A DNA stretch of 64,000 nt from Bryum argenteum (GCA_037043015.1 CM073322.1:7513601-7577600), one strand, 5' to 3'; counted from the first letter of the stretch, positions 9,958 through 22,600 are shown. The notes: generated by a model from the letters alone, not told the origin. Translations and numbers: made by a program.

Positions 9958-12181
9958 ATGGCGGTCAACAGGTACCTGTTGGTGTCGTTGCCGCTGCACG
10001 GATCGGAGCGGCAAACATGGGAGAATCTGCAGGGCGGAGTCTCGCGAGCTGCCTTCGATACTCCCACATACAAGGTAAGGCTTAATTCCAAAGATCGCCT
10101 CATTCGGAGCTGGATCGCCATAATAATTTTTACTCTGTATCCGCAGTTCCCTATTCCGCAGCTGCGAACCGGAACGCTCGACTCATTGCTCGTCCTTAGT
10201 GACGATCTTACGAAGGTGAGCTGACTCCGATCCTTGCTAATTCGTCACACCTTAACCTAATTCTAGACTGAAAGCGATCTAATCACAATTTCGCTGCCGA
10301 TGCCAATTTGGAACCCTAATGAGGTTTTCAGCAAAAATGCTGGTATCGTGTGGAGGAGCTTCTTTGTTAGCAATGAACACAGGATTGGTTAGAGGGATTA
10401 ATCATAAGACCGAATGAACCAGGGGCTTGTAGAGTTACAGAATTGAGGTTTTGATTACAGGCGAATCAAGTAGTCGAGACGGTGACTCATAAGGTGCGGA
10501 GGCAAATAGATGACCTGGAGCGGGCATCTAATGCCGACCACAGCGGGGTTCTTTCTGTCGATGGAGTACCTGTTGACCATTATGTGACCAGGTATTGAAA
10601 CGAGTGAATTTATTGCTGTACATGGGAGCGGAGATAGAAGATACAGATGCTGACGAGAAGTAGCTTCGATTCTCTGCAGATTTGCTTGGGATGATGCCAA
10701 GTATCCAACCATGGCTCCCATGAGAGAGATTGTTGAAACAATTCAGGAAAACGTGGCCAAGCTGGAAGACGATCTGAAGGTCTTTACTTTCTTCTTCTTC
10801 ATTGTTGAGTTAGTTTGTGTTGTAAGCAACGAGGGAACGATTGTATTACTGTACAGCTTACATATGGCAATGGTTGCAGGTAAGGGTGTCGGAGTATAGC
10901 AATGTGAAGACATCGCTGACCACAATGACGCGGAAGCAGGGTGGCAGGTGTGTTCCTTGTTTCGTTTTGAGAGCCAAAGTAATGTAGTGCAGTCTGACCT
11001 GATTTTGGCCAATCTTCATATTCTGATTCGAGACTTGGGGTGGAGCAGTATGGCAGTACGGGATCTTTCGACCGTAGTGAAACCCGATGATATTATCAAC
11101 ACGGAGCATTTGGTCACGCTTTTGGTGGTGGTTTCTAAGTATTCGCAAAAGGACTGGCTAGGAAGCTATGAAAAGCTCTCCACTTTTGTGGTATGTGAGC
11201 CTCTACATTCTTTCTCCTCACAATTTTGTCCTATTTTGACGTATCTGTGGTTAACATGACGTTGTTGCGGTAGGTGCCACGCTCTTCCCACAAGCTGACG
11301 GAGGATAATGAATACGCTCTCTACACCGTGACCTTGTTTCGAAAGGTCGCCGATTCCTTCAAAACCACTGCCAGAGAACGAGGTTTTCTGGTAAGTGAAT
11401 TTTCTTGGCTCGATGTTTATCCTTGAACGTGAAGCCATTTAGTGCTCTCTCTATTTTGGTGCCTAACTCATCACTGCCAGTCAGGTTCGGGATTTTGAGT
11501 TAGATCCAGAAGGACAGGCATCCAAGCAGGAGGAGATGGCTAAGTTACAAAAGGATCAGGATGAACTTCGTCACTCTCTCCAACAGTGGTGTTATCAAGT
11601 ATATGGCGAGGTAATGCTTCTGGGCAAGACTTTCGAAGATTTATCGAATGGAATTGTACGCTAATATGAGGTCAACTTGTTTTTGATGCACAGGTTTTTA
11701 GTGCATGGATGCACTTGTGTGCTATTAGACTCTATACTGAGAGTGTCTTGAGATACGGGCTTCCACCGAAGTTTCTGGTAAGAAACAATTCTGATATCGC
11801 AACTTTCACTTGGGTTATGCTACACAACGATGATCCTTACTACGTCCTCACTTTATCGATGCAGGCTGCTGTTTTGGCTCCAAGCACGAAGACTGAGAAG
11901 AAAGTACGTGCAGTTTGTGATAAGCTCTGTAACGAGAGAAACAGGTAAGTCTCATTCGATATTTTCCAACTCTATCAAGCATTGGCAGTTGAGTAGTTTA
12001 GCATTAGTTAGTGCATGCATTGCTGATAGTTTGATTAGCATGGGATTGATCTATGTTCCGAATGTTTTTCTCCTGCAGTACATTTTGGCATTCTGAAGAT
12101 GATGCCTCGATGATGGGACTCGCGGGTGGCGATCCAGATGTGTATCCTTATGTGTCACTAACGGTGAATCTGGCTGGATAG
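9958..12181 (+). CDS. VHA-C: V-type proton ATPase subunit C, 11 exons
   Basis: Subunit C (yeast Vma5, Arabidopsis DET3) is a stalk protein that links V1 to the Vo sector of the vacuolar proton pump and takes part in its reversible assembly. Exons read as 9958-10074, 10147-10215, 10461-10591, 10680-10779, 10880-10947, 11049-11190, 11274-11390, 11485-11610, 11694-11777, 11865-11944 and 12079-12181. Phases all agree and the product is 378 residues, close to the usual 375-390. Landmarks: RTGTLDSLLVLSDDLTK, SVDGVPVDHYVTRFAWD, AKYPTMAPMREIVE, LVKP-type VVKPDDI, KYSQKDWLGSYE, PRSSHKLTEDNEYALYTVTL, QQWCYQVYGEVFSAWMH, RYGLPPKFL, and the C-terminal DVYPYVSLTVNLAG. It looks intact, and the protein is expected at the tonoplast and endomembranes. 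Confidence 0.97.
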
Positions 12182-13038
12182 GATGCCGCATTAAAACCTC
12201 TTTTCTTTGTTTTCTGGTTCTAGAGTACACGGGTTCCCTTCATTTAAGTTCAAATATTGTTAAATACAACTCCTCCATGAGGTGATTTATTTGTATTTAT
12301 GCTTCCCACACGTGGTTTTGTGCTGAGAGTAAATAATTTATTAGCTTTTAACTTGGCATAAAAAGTATGTTGCCTACCAGGAACTGTTGGTTCTATCAAA
12401 TGCTAGCAAACTCAAATCTCACAAATGGTTACAACTTCTTTATTTCTTTCTTAGTACTTGTGAGATGCATATGGAATGTGACGTATGACGAAACTCCTTT
12501 CTTATGCTTTATGTAAATATTTTGATTCTCTTATTGATACTGATGATACTCCCAAATTTTTCATCTTCACGGATTCTACCTTTGAGCTCACTATCTTAAT
12601 ACCATCCTTTGGATGAATGCCGAATCTCATCATTAAAAACTATTGCCGGCGTTCTGTGCTACCGAGCATAGTCGAACCAGTAGCGAGCATAGTCGAACCA
12701 GTAGCGAGCATAGTCGAACCTGTAGGAAGCATATGATCAGTAAACTGTTTATCTTCTTGAGTGCTAACAGATTATAAGTAGATATTCAATGTGCTTTCAG
12801 ACTGTTTCTAGATATTTAGTGTGCTAATATGATGCCTTTATTTCGTTCCTTCTGAATCAATCTATGGGAAAGATACATCTTGGATCTTTGTGCCACTTTG
12901 GGTCTACTCATACTCATTCCCTCTACTCACACTACATATGCACTAGCGTGAACTAAAGTAGCATACTTATGCCCCATTTGTACCTGGTGTTATTTCGGGG
13001 TTGAAAGGTCTCAGATTCAACCACCACACATTTGAGAC
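12182..13038. other. 3' flank of V-ATPase C
   Basis: This is 3' UTR and spacer. It contains the 21-bp minisatellite at 12664-12724. Nothing else is recognised. Confidence 0.4.
12664..12724 (+). repeat. 21-bp minisatellite, three copies
   Basis: The unit GAGCATAGTCGAACCAGTAGC is repeated three times, the last copy diverged at its end. Confidence 0.85.
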
Positions 13039-13558
13039 ATGCTCACGCCTAACAACGATAACTACAGGCAAGTACCACACGACAAATTAGAAGAGGAGGC
13101 TCATAGTGAACTAGATAAGGAGGACCTGTTGGACATCGCGCATCCTGAGGCAGTTGAGACAAGGGAAGAAACGTCGCCACTGCGTGGCCGGAGCGCCTCC
13201 ACACAGTCTTTGCCTACGGCAGAGCTAGATGCCTTCACGAGTACATTATTCCACCCTTTCAGCCGCCTACCTCCCAAGATTCATCCACATGTAAGCAGTT
13301 CGTCTGACACTTCTTAATTTACAATGAACTAGCGATTGGGAAATACGGCTGTGAGGAGAAAAATTGTGTCTGGCGATACAGTGATTGCAGAAGCAACGAA
13401 AGGCCACTGGTACGATTATGGCAGTGCAAATGCAAGTGATTGGGGATGGTAGTCATGAACTTGAGCGTTTGAAAGTCGACGTGCAGCTGAAGCGCTTCAG
13501 TGAGCAAATGACCTACCAAAGAGAAAATGATAGATGTATGTACGAAAATGCGGCTATT

Positions 13559-16391
13559 CACTATAAGAAAACCATCGAAATTTAAATGTTTTCAAAAAGA
13601 CATCTAAAATCGATTAGACGTCTTAAAAATGACTTTTAAACTAAAAGTTGGGTAAGTGTCTAAAAAGACATCAAGAAGACATTTGAAATATAGAAAGATG
13701 TCTTGGAAAATATGACGTGTCAAGGTAAACTTGAGAGGGTAAGAAGTAGGTCACTTGGAGGATACATCAGCACCATGTGGACGGGCAGTGCCACATGACG
13801 ATGAATTTCATCCTAATGTGGAGTTTTCCGTGATCAATTAAATTGTCACGTGGCGGCGCCAAAATCCAATGTGGATCCGGGAAAATCTGACGTGGCACCA
13901 CAGAAAATCTGACGTGGCACCACAGAAAATCTGACGTGGCACCACAGAATATCCGACGTGGCACCGGGGAAAATCCGACGTGGCACCGGGGAAAATCCGA
14001 CGTGGCACCGGGGAAAATCCGACGTGGCACCGGGGAAAATCCGACGTGGCATGCCACGTCAGCATAGTTTTGACTGCTTTTATATTGAAATAATGGTCAT
14101 AAAAGATATTGAAAGACATTTAAAGATGTCTTACGAGACATATAAGGATGTCTAATGAGACCTTTTACAATGTCTTATGAGACATTTTACAATGTTTACG
14201 GTGATGTGTTTAGTAGTCTAAGCACGTCGTCGGAGTCGTCCACTTAGACATTGTAGTGATTACTTTTCATATTGCACGATGTCTTAGATGATGCTTTGCA
14301 AGATGTGTATAGGATGTTTTCAGTGGTCTTACAAAATGTTTTATTGGATGTCTTATATGATGTTTTGAAGATGTCTACGAGGATGTTTTGGAGGTGTTTT
14401 TTGTGATATTTCACAAAGTGTTTCATATGATATCTTCAAAAATGATGTCCCTCCAGGATGTCCCTCTACTACCATCGCTTGCAGTCGATACCTCTACAGT
14501 CATGTGCATGTTCTACCGCTGCACATGTTCAATAAGTCAATATCGATTGCATTTAAACAAGGGGTTTGTAAAGGCAAAAAATTGTGATTTAGTTCCATTT
14601 AATTGCACTACCTAGGTTGATATAGTTTACATCATGACCTTAAGATATCGACACAGTTAGACATTCTTGCGGACATCTGCTTAGACATTCACGTAAACAT
14701 TCTTGAAAACATTCTTAAAGACATCCTTGAAAACATCCTTGAAGACATTATTGAAAACATCATTCAAGACAACGTCATTAACATCCATGCAAACATCTGT
14801 TCACAGCCTCAGATCGTGTTTTGCCGCCTCTCTGAAGTTGTGAAAAAACAACAACTCACTTACTTTGGCATACTTCTTCTATGTCCATGTGCTCTTTAAG
14901 CTTTCCTTCCCACCATACGAAGACCCTGACCCCTCATATTCCACCCTACAAAACAGACATCTGATGACATTTTCAGGGTTTCAACCACAACTAATCAAGC
15001 TTCGAAGTTCTTTCCACAACAAAGGAGATATTGTAAGTCATAGAGTTTTTTCCATAACAAGTTTTAAGGTTTCTTCCATAACAAATCAAATACTACAAAT
15101 CCTAGGGTTTCTTGTACATGATGCTTTTGAAATCTAGTAGCTCTCAAGTTTCATGGCTCTTTCTACAACTACTATTATCTTATTGTACTTAACAATATTT
15201 TAAACTCGATGAAAACATTTTCGAAATCCTCTACACTTCAAACACTAATTCCTTAGAAAAACTAAGGCATAAATGAGCTTTGTCCAACCTCTACTTCCAC
15301 TTAAAGGTCTCATGACCTAACTATGGCGGCGGCAACAAACCCTAACTACATGAAGAAGCAAACCCTAGCCTCTACACTCTAAACACCAACTCCTTCAAAA
15401 AATAAAGGGAAAAATGAGCTTCGTGTGGCCTCTACTTCTACTTTAAAATCTTATGACCTAACTATGGCGGCAGCGGCAAACCCTAGCCGCCTCTGTTCAT
15501 CCAGTGAAGTCAATGAAAATCATCCCAATAACACAATGTCTTATAGAATGTTTTATAAGACATCTATTTAAATGTTTATGAAGACACTGCATAAACAATG
15601 TATGACATGTACTCTCCACCGACCTGGACTTTTGTTTACCATGTAGATAAACAGCTGTAAATTATGAAATTCATGAAATATCCACGGAAAATTTTGTTCA
15701 TAAATACGCGAAAATTGTCGTATATATTTAAATAACTATATTTGCTAACTAAATTATTTTACTAATTCAATAGTAATTGAATAATAATTTCTTAATATTT
15801 TAATATTTTATGATAAATATTTTATAATTTTTTGATTTATTAAAATATTTGATTCTTAAATATACATATGATATATATTTAAAATTAAATTATAATATTT
15901 AAATATTATTATAAAAATTGGACCTATGAAAAAATCTGAAATTACAAGATTAATATTATAAAATTCATATTTTGATTTATTTTGTTGTACAAAATAAAAT
16001 TATAATGCACATGTAACAAAAGAGTATTTAAAAGGATGAAGTTCCTTTTTTTGTCCTCCTACAAACTGCTGCCCATTATCAAGTTTTTTTTTACAACTGG
16101 GCTACTTTCTACCCCCGTACCGGTAACTTTCATAATTTTTTACTTAGTGAAACCGGAATTTCTTGCCAACGTGGCAGTTTCATGTTTAACGCGATGTCTT
16201 AATAGACACCTTATAAAACATCCACGTATCTTTGGATGTCTTCAAGTCATCTCGCACTCCTACTTGAAGACATCTTCAAAACGACAAGATATCTTCCCAT
16301 CTTACAAGACATTTTATGAGACAACAAGACATCTTAAAAGTGATCTACCCAAATTTTAAGACGTCTAAAATTCGATGGTTTTCTTATAGTG
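13559..16391 (+). mobile_element. Non-autonomous CACTA (En/Spm-type) DNA transposon
   Basis: The left end CACTATAAGAAAACCATCGA is matched as an inverted repeat by the right end (TCGATGGTTTTCTTATAGTG). The 3-bp target duplication ATT lies at 13556-13558 and 16392-16394. Both subterminal regions are packed with short direct and inverted copies of AAGACATCTT-like motifs, as expected for transposase binding in this superfamily. The 2833-bp interior encodes no transposase. It holds the ACGTGGC array (13840-14063), a long series of degenerate GATGTCTT/AAGACATC units, and a very AT-rich block at about 15700-16010. Confidence 0.88.
13840..14063 (+). repeat. 22-bp tandem array of ACGTGGC motifs inside the CACTA element
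   Basis: About eight 22-bp units run from about 13884 to 14049: three of type TCTGACGTGGCACCACAG, then four complete and one partial of type TCCGACGTGGCACCGGGG. With a further CACGTGGC at about 13847 there are nine direct ACGTGGC cores. The array ends in the perfect palindrome GACGTGGCATGCCACGTC, which adds one inverted core. ACGTGGC is the classic ABRE/G-box core bound by plant bZIP factors. Enhancer or transposase-binding function is inference. Confidence 0.85.
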
Positions 16392-16500
16392 ATTGCTAAT
16401 GAGAACGCAAGATTGGCCATCATGAAGCAAGGTGAGATGGTTATTTTTCTATCACAACTCTCAACTGTTTTAAGTAGTGGCTTGAGCATGTCAAACTGAT

Positions 16501-17279
16501 AAGCACATTTCAGCATGCGAGCAAGTGGCCATCAAATTCGGCTACAGATTCGCATTTTCTCTACACTCCAAGTCAGCCGAGCACTACAGCCAACTAACAT
16601 GCCACCAAGCATAAGGACTTTAGAGACAAACAAAAAGCTACTGCCGAATCTAGCTATGGTGGAGACATTGACCAGCATGTGAGTGCTATAAATCTGAACC
16701 CGAGTACAACTATTCTACGTGGACAGTTGGATCGCGGACCGGCAATGTTGGCTACCAAGACTACAAGAGAAGATTTAAAAAGAGAAACTGCCACTAGAGA
16801 ATCTCCACGAACCTTATCTCATGGGACTACTAGAGTGCCACCACTTGGAATTTTAAAGACTACGGCATACAGCCACAACGGACCTTCCGGCAGCAAGACC
16901 ACACCTCCATGATCCCTGCCATGTTAACTTGGAGAATCGTACACCCTGCCACCGAAGATGAAGTCGTTGATGCACCCGCAGTATAATAGTGATGCAAAAT
17001 AGTTAGATGTGCTTGAAGAAATGTGCATTGGGCAAATGATATATGAGTAGAATGCGAAAATACTCATACGTATGTCAAATTACTCGCAATGCTGAAGTAT
17101 TTTGTTTTGCAATCACATTTGTACTTGCAATGTTAAGGCACTATTTTTGCATGCAGAGAGTGCGCAGAGAAGTTGTAGTTAGGAGAACGTGCGATTAGCT
17201 TTGTATATTAACATTGTAAAAAAAGAGAGTGAAACGATTACCTTTGTCATCATCGGCGGGGGCGGCGTTGCATATTCAA
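16501..17279. other. Presumed interior of the Harbinger element
   Basis: An open frame at 16679-16912 (start codon GTG) and flanking codons give Gln- and Arg-rich peptides in two frames, such as SATTWNFKDYG. They look like a decayed coding tail, but no family is recognised. Confidence 0.3.
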
Positions 17280-18165
17280 CTACATGTTGAGATTGGCACG
17301 TTTTGCACTACCTGCAGCAACAACTCTCTCATCCATGATGGCTTCGTTGGGGTCTTCTGCACCGCCATCCTCTTGTACAGAAGCACCATCCAATCTCTCC
17401 GTCCGCAAAACTTCAAGAAGTTCCTCAACCTCCTCATGTGACTACGCTAATAGAATGTTGTAAAGTATAGTGCAGCACAAGATAACATCGAGTAAGAAAG
17501 ACACGTGTAAATCGGTCTTCATGAGAAGCTCACGAAATGATTCCTTAAGAATGCCAAATGCGTTCTCCACGACTACACGCCCTCGCCTAAACCGCCGATT
17601 GAACAAACTCTATGACAAAGACATTTGTCCTTAAGTACGGCTTGAGGGACACCATGAGCCAAGGCAGGATTGGATATTCCAAATCCCCTATAATATATAT
17701 GAGAAAAACCATGGATTGTACGATTTGAACTGATTAGCCTGTTCTCCATAGCTAAATTGTAGAGTGACGATCTACGTAGTACACGAGCATCATTTGTAGA
17801 TCCAAACATTCTCAAGTATAAATCGATGAATCATTTCTCAGAATCTACAACAGCTTGGTAGTTCAGTGTGTAGCCCCGCTTTTATAATAATAGTAATCTG
17901 CACAACTTAAACGAGGCTTGGATATAGGAACATGGATACCATCAATTGCTACGACAACACCCGGTAATCCATAGAGTTGGGAGAACATCGCCGCTGTCTT
18001 ACGCAGCTTGGCTTCTGTTGGCTAAGAAATTTGATGTCTCAACGTATTGTTGATAGCGTTGACTACCTCTCGTAGTACCATAGAAACGGTACTTATACCG
18101 ATAGCAAACATCTCGCTACAAAGTGTCATATATTAGCATTGTGTGCCAATTTGAATAAGGTACAG
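17280..18165 (-). pseudogene. PIF/Harbinger DDE transposase, decayed
   Basis: Reading the minus strand from about 18165 downwards shows a HARBI1-type transposase: GLPGVVVAIDGIHVPISKP (first catalytic Asp in AIDG), then ADYYYYKSG, then FGSTNDARVLRRSSLY (second Asp), then VVENAFGILKESFRELL (catalytic Glu), ending NLNM-stop at 17280. In-frame stops (after KSGATH, in the segment between the two Asp motifs, and before VVENAF) and frame changes make it non-functional. It lies opposite in strand to the ORF1-like gene at 13039-16500, the usual two-gene arrangement of these elements. Confidence 0.8.
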
Positions 18166-18319
18166 GCCACTCTTATAAGCACTAGTATGGCAAGCCTATA
18201 TGTTGTGTTTTGTTTCTCTACATGCGACCTTAACACTTCTGCCAACGCCTTTACAGTTGGTTCGGTCATGGGGAACATTTGTACCCACCTGTCACTCAAG
18301 ATGTCAATATGGACGTTTT

Positions 18320-18780
18320 TTGGGGTTTTTTGGGGCGGACATCCGGCCGTCCATCCATGGACGTCTAGACGTTGGACGGACGAACGTCCGGGGGGTTAAA
18401 TCGTAGTTACTACGACATCAGTAAAATTTCAGGCCATTGGATCGTATTGAAAATCGCATCGTAGCCGTTCAAATGATTTAGTAAAAGGCGACCAATCAGG
18501 TGGCTGGTCGCCCTGGCTACCCCTCGGCCAATTCCAAAGGCGGTCTCCTATGCCAAAAAACGGTCGCAAGGGCTGATGGTTGGTCGCCCCGGGCTGACAG
18601 CTAGTCGGAGGCCGATCGCCTAGTCCAGAGGTTCTTATAGAGTCAGACGGCCATTTACGCCGGGTAAATACGCCAAAACCTTTAAGTCACAGACGCTTCC
18701 TTAATCCCCATGTTACATCCGATGTTCGTCCATCGGACGTCTGATGTTTGTCCACCGGACGTCCGGACGCCATGACATCC
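18320..18780. repeat. GC-rich block with repeated CGGACGTCC-like motifs
   Basis: Segments at about 18330-18390 and 18718-18776 each contain several GGACG/CGTCC words in both orientations. The DNA between them repeats GGTCGCC words. This looks like the subterminal region of a DNA transposon, but no ends or duplication were identified. Confidence 0.3.
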
Positions 18781-18978
18781 CTGTCTCTCACGGACGTGCC
18801 ATAGCGGGTGTCATCCGCACCCATGAGTTTAGCGTGGTCGACTTGTTTTGCAAGTACATTCCAGATTATGTTTATCTAGTATACTTTGAGAGTTTGAATC
18901 CACGGAGAATTATTGAACTTTCCATTAGTACTTAGAATTTTTCATTACATATAGAAAGCATCTGCCGCACCATCCTAG

Positions 18979-19170
18979 ATTCCGGAAGTCCCTTAAGCTT
19001 CCGGAAGATCCTATAGTTGCTTCTAAAGTCCTACCCCGGAAGCTTCTTGGATTCAGGAAGCTTCCGCTCCACCTTCCTAAATTCCGGAAGCCACCCAAGC
19101 CTTTGGAAGGTCCTATGGCTACTTCCAGGATATTACCCCGGAAGCTTTCTCTAGCCTACTATAAATAGAA
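18979..19170 (+). repeat. Two-copy ~102-bp repeat rich in GGAAGCTTCC, followed by a TATA box
   Basis: ATTCCGGAAG starts at 18979 and again at 19081, with CCCCGGAAGCTT later in each copy. CTATAAATAG follows at about 19158. The arrangement resembles the U3 part of an LTR, perhaps a solo or truncated LTR, but no partner or ends were found. Confidence 0.45.
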
Positions 19171-20045
19171 AGCTGGAGGATCTTGTTCCTCACCCTCCTG
19201 TAATCCAGTTGTACGTACTCTTCTAGTTATGAATATTACTTCTCTTGTCTTATTTCAAATATCATCATGAGTCTTCTGTGAGGAAATCCCTGACTTTTAG
19301 TCTATATTGGTTTCCTTTAGAGATCTCCCCTCAATCTTGTCTTGGGTCTTGTCTTTGAGTTGCCGTCCGCAACACCACCTAGAGTTATCATACAGTGCTA
19401 CGAAGAATCTGCTGAACCAAGTAGTTGACCTTGCCTTCACTGAGAACCCTACTTCTTTGTCTAAGAAATCGCATAAAAGAAATAACCTAAAACGGTTAAA
19501 GGTTGTGCTCATCTGGATTTGAGATTCTTTAAAGTAGCCTTGCACGTTTTCTGCTATGCCTAACATGGAGTCGTCGTCATTGTCATCCGCTTCCAATGTC
19601 ATAGGCACAACAGACACTTCATTGTTAGTATATAGCAATAGCATGAGCCACACGCTAAAAGCGATTGGAGTTGTGGGTCGGCCATGGTATCTATTCTAAA
19701 AATTTCTACGTACGCACTAAAATCCTTCAATAATTATGACGTCTATATGAAGAACCAACCACTACAAACGTCATAACCAGCATACAATACAACAATCTCA
19801 GTGGAAGTGTCTGTAGTGTTCCATCTTTGTTGCTCCACATGTTTTTGAAACGTTACGATCCACTATCAGTAATGCAAGACTCCGAGGGTTCAACACAAAA
19901 TACAAGAGGTGGTAAAAGAGAGGTTCACTGACATACCTGATGTGTAATTGATCGCTCGTTTCTGTTTTCATTAGTGAATTTGATCATACTATTTTCATTT
20001 TGCTTAACCGATTAAGTTGATGTTTGGCAGAGACGAGGTTCACTG
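19171..20045. other. Spacer without recognisable genes
   Basis: Short open frames occur on both strands (for example 19297-19653 minus) with no recognisable motif. Confidence 0.35.
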
Positions 20046-20219
20046 AAAAGGCAAAGTCAAGAAGGTGCGTAAGAAAGAGAAGCAGACAGGATTTGAGGTG
20101 AACCCGTTTCAGGCGATTGCCAACAGCTGCAAGCAGATACTGTATGGATATGTGATAATGATGAAAGATATTTATCGCGGTTGTGTGAGAGAGAGGTTCA
20201 ATAGCTCTAGTTGCTGTTA
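20046..20219 (+). pseudogene. Coding-like fragment of unknown origin
   Basis: From 20046 one frame reads through a Lys-rich start (KVKKVRKKEKQTGFEVNP) and a helical stretch (FQAIANSCKQILYG) to a stop at 20217-20219. It has more coding character than the neighbouring AT-rich DNA, and an AG acceptor-like site lies just upstream. It is probably an exon or retrocopy remnant; no family was recognised. Confidence 0.3.
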
Positions 20220-22510
20220 GCTTTCGGAATCAGAATCAAGAAAGGTTGCCGCAAAATTGATATGGTATTACAATCGGAACTACAATCAGTACAATATTAC
20301 AATAGACACAATTGAGATCAGGTACAATAAGTAACCCACTGTACACCGGTTCTGAAAACAATACGCAGGTTGCCGATTCGTTCTCAAATCTTCCAATTAC
20401 ATGATCAACAGACTATAATTGCCAAAACCCTAATTACAATATACACATCCCTTACTCTTTCTTAATTTATTGATAAAACTCGTAGCATAATCACAAAACT
20501 CTTTTTCCAAAAAACAAACCAAAGAAATGTCGACAGCATCGTGCACTCCGAGTATAAGACGAGAAAACACGAACATAAATTGTTATGCAGTTCCAGAAAA
20601 AACAACACCTGAATAAAAAACGAAAGTCGAATGAGAAGCACCGGCACTCGTGCGATTCTAACAAAGCGAGCACTGCTCCGCCGCCCGTCGTTATGAAGAG
20701 CATCGTACAAAGCGATAATTAAAACATCTCGCAAAACCATGTGCGCCATCAAATTTAATTGCCAAGCAACGGCAAGAATGCAAGAAACAACTCAATCACT
20801 GGTCATGGCCTCACGCACATCGGCTGAACACAAAAGTAACCTAATACACAGGTGTGACACCGTGATAGAAAAGTATATAAGACCGGACCACATCAACATC
20901 GTACATACATAAAGCCTCGTATGTGTGAACGCTTCATACATATTATCCAACATACATTACGGAAGTCACTTTCATCAACCAACCTCGTGTGAAAACAAAT
21001 AGGGGTTTTTTATTTCATAGTATTACTGGAAAGTAGGGCCTATTACGTAAGGCCAAGTGTGAAGGGCCTTTTAGAGCCTCTCATCGTGCTCCAAGTGAGC
21101 CGTTTTCAGTTGAGGGTGATAGTAGCTCCCATGTAACTTGGAGACTAGACTCGTGAAAATAATAGCCGCTTGTATTTTTTAGAATCTTTGTTTGCAAAGA
21201 GAGCTTGGCAAGCTCTCTTGATAGTATGGGACACTCTCTTCCTTAAATGAGGAGGATCCTCCCCTCCTTTTAGCTACATCTTTTGTCCTCCATTTGTTAA
21301 GGAGTTGTTTTTCTATACTCTACTTAATTTTGCTAGAGAGCTTTGATCGTGCGGTCACACATCAGACAAACCAATATTTTCCCTCCTTCTTTCTAGAGGG
21401 AGGTGTGCTATAAGACAAACCTAGGAACAAAAGCAGGTAGGCTCAAGCATGGGGAAGCGCTCTTAGATTGTGTCTCTTGCGAACTCGGACTAATGAGCCC
21501 CTGTGGTGTTGCCGTACTGGAATAATTTGATATAGTTATCCCTCATTACAATCCTTGTTTCTGGCTCGAATTCGGACTTGAATTCATCCCTAACCTTGTC
21601 CCATACTCCATATCCATGTCCCCATCTTTCTCCCCAATCCTTATTTCGTCTTATCAAGGATTGCCAAGATAGAAAAGAAGAAAGGCTTTTTAAACTGTCT
21701 TTGTACTTTTTGTATCTTCTGCATGTAAGGTAGTTTTGTAATTTGTGCTAGTTTTTTAGACCATGAATACTTTGAGATTTTATATCTTACATTTCACATG
21801 TTGAATTGTTGATCCGATTGTTAAAGGCACAAAAATATACAAACATGCTCCCTACAACACCCCCTACCCCCATTCCAAGCAATGGTCTCCATAATCTTGA
21901 ACACCTACATACAAAGAAACACTTGTCCTAAATATATAGATTCAAATTTTGAATATTTCAATACAACATCAATATAAATAGGTTACTCAATTGTGCAATG
22001 TATATACACTAAAATTTGCATTTGTTACTTAATTGTTTACAAACAATCAACTAAGATATAGAATTTATTACTATTGTGAAACCAAAATCAACATCCCTCA
22101 AAGTTATGGAGTCTTTTATACCAAAGATAAATGACTGGAGAATATTGCTTGTGGTGAAACAACAAAAGCATAAACACTTGTTCTTATCCTATGTTTATGC
22201 CATGGTATATATGTGAAACAAGTTGTGGAAATATTGTACCAGTATTGGTGGATAATATTAATATATTTAAAAATGAAATTTAGTAGTTATTGGAAGTCAT
22301 TGTCATCTAATTAAGAAGATAAGAGATAATCTTAGAAACTACATAGCTCTAGGCGTTATTTACATGGCCTTGGATGTTTACAAAAAGTCAACCATGACAA
22401 CTCCACGATGCAAAAGGCATAGGGTGGACACTTACCACTTTTTATTACATCATAATTCTCTACCATCTACTATGAATGTATAATTGACGAACACTACCTT
22501 CATTCCATAC
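20220..22510. other. AT-rich intergenic DNA
   Basis: The part 21760-21850 resembles the dispersed family seen at 4110-4270 and 40975-41150. Otherwise nothing is recognised. The short minus-strand frames at 20462-20752 look like chance. Confidence 0.35.
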
Positions 22511-22600
22511 AAGAATTGACAACATTAGAAGGAGGCAAATTTAAACAAAACAAGAACGTGACAACATTAGAAGGAGACAAATTTAAACAAAACAAGTCGT
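22511..22600 (+). repeat. Two-copy ~47-bp tandem repeat
   Basis: The sequence GACAACATTAGAAGGAGGCA and the AAATTTAAACAAAACAAG that follows are repeated immediately, with one substitution in the purine block. Confidence 0.8.

Larger units (their letters stand above)
13039..16500 (+). pseudogene. Harbinger ORF1-like gene, split by a CACTA insertion
   Basis: Coding-like sequence runs 13039-13317 and 13388-13558, then resumes at 16395-16500 after the CACTA element. Removing the insertion and one ATT copy joins the frame ...RCMYENAAI to ANENARLAIMKQGE and gives a stop at 16498-16500. The charged helical end resembles the tail of the MYB/SANT- or trihelix-like DNA-binding proteins encoded by PIF/Harbinger elements. 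The Harbinger transposase lies about 0.8 kb away on the opposite strand. The link to that element is inference. An intron around 13318-13387 is likely but not proven. Confidence 0.45.

Noticed and set aside
10455-11438. Minus-strand open frames over the V-ATPase gene
   Set aside because: They are shadows of plus-strand exons and introns with no family resemblance.
13767-14155. Several overlapping open frames on both strands with repeated peptides such as GATSDFPRCHVGF
   Set aside because: They are products of a 22-bp tandem repeat, which stays open in several frames because it contains no stops. There is no start context, splice context or homology.
18744-18935. Possible short gene starting MFVHRTSGRHDIP
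   Set aside because: The start is a non-ATG codon inside a GGACGTCC-rich repeat block, and nothing downstream supports splicing or homology.
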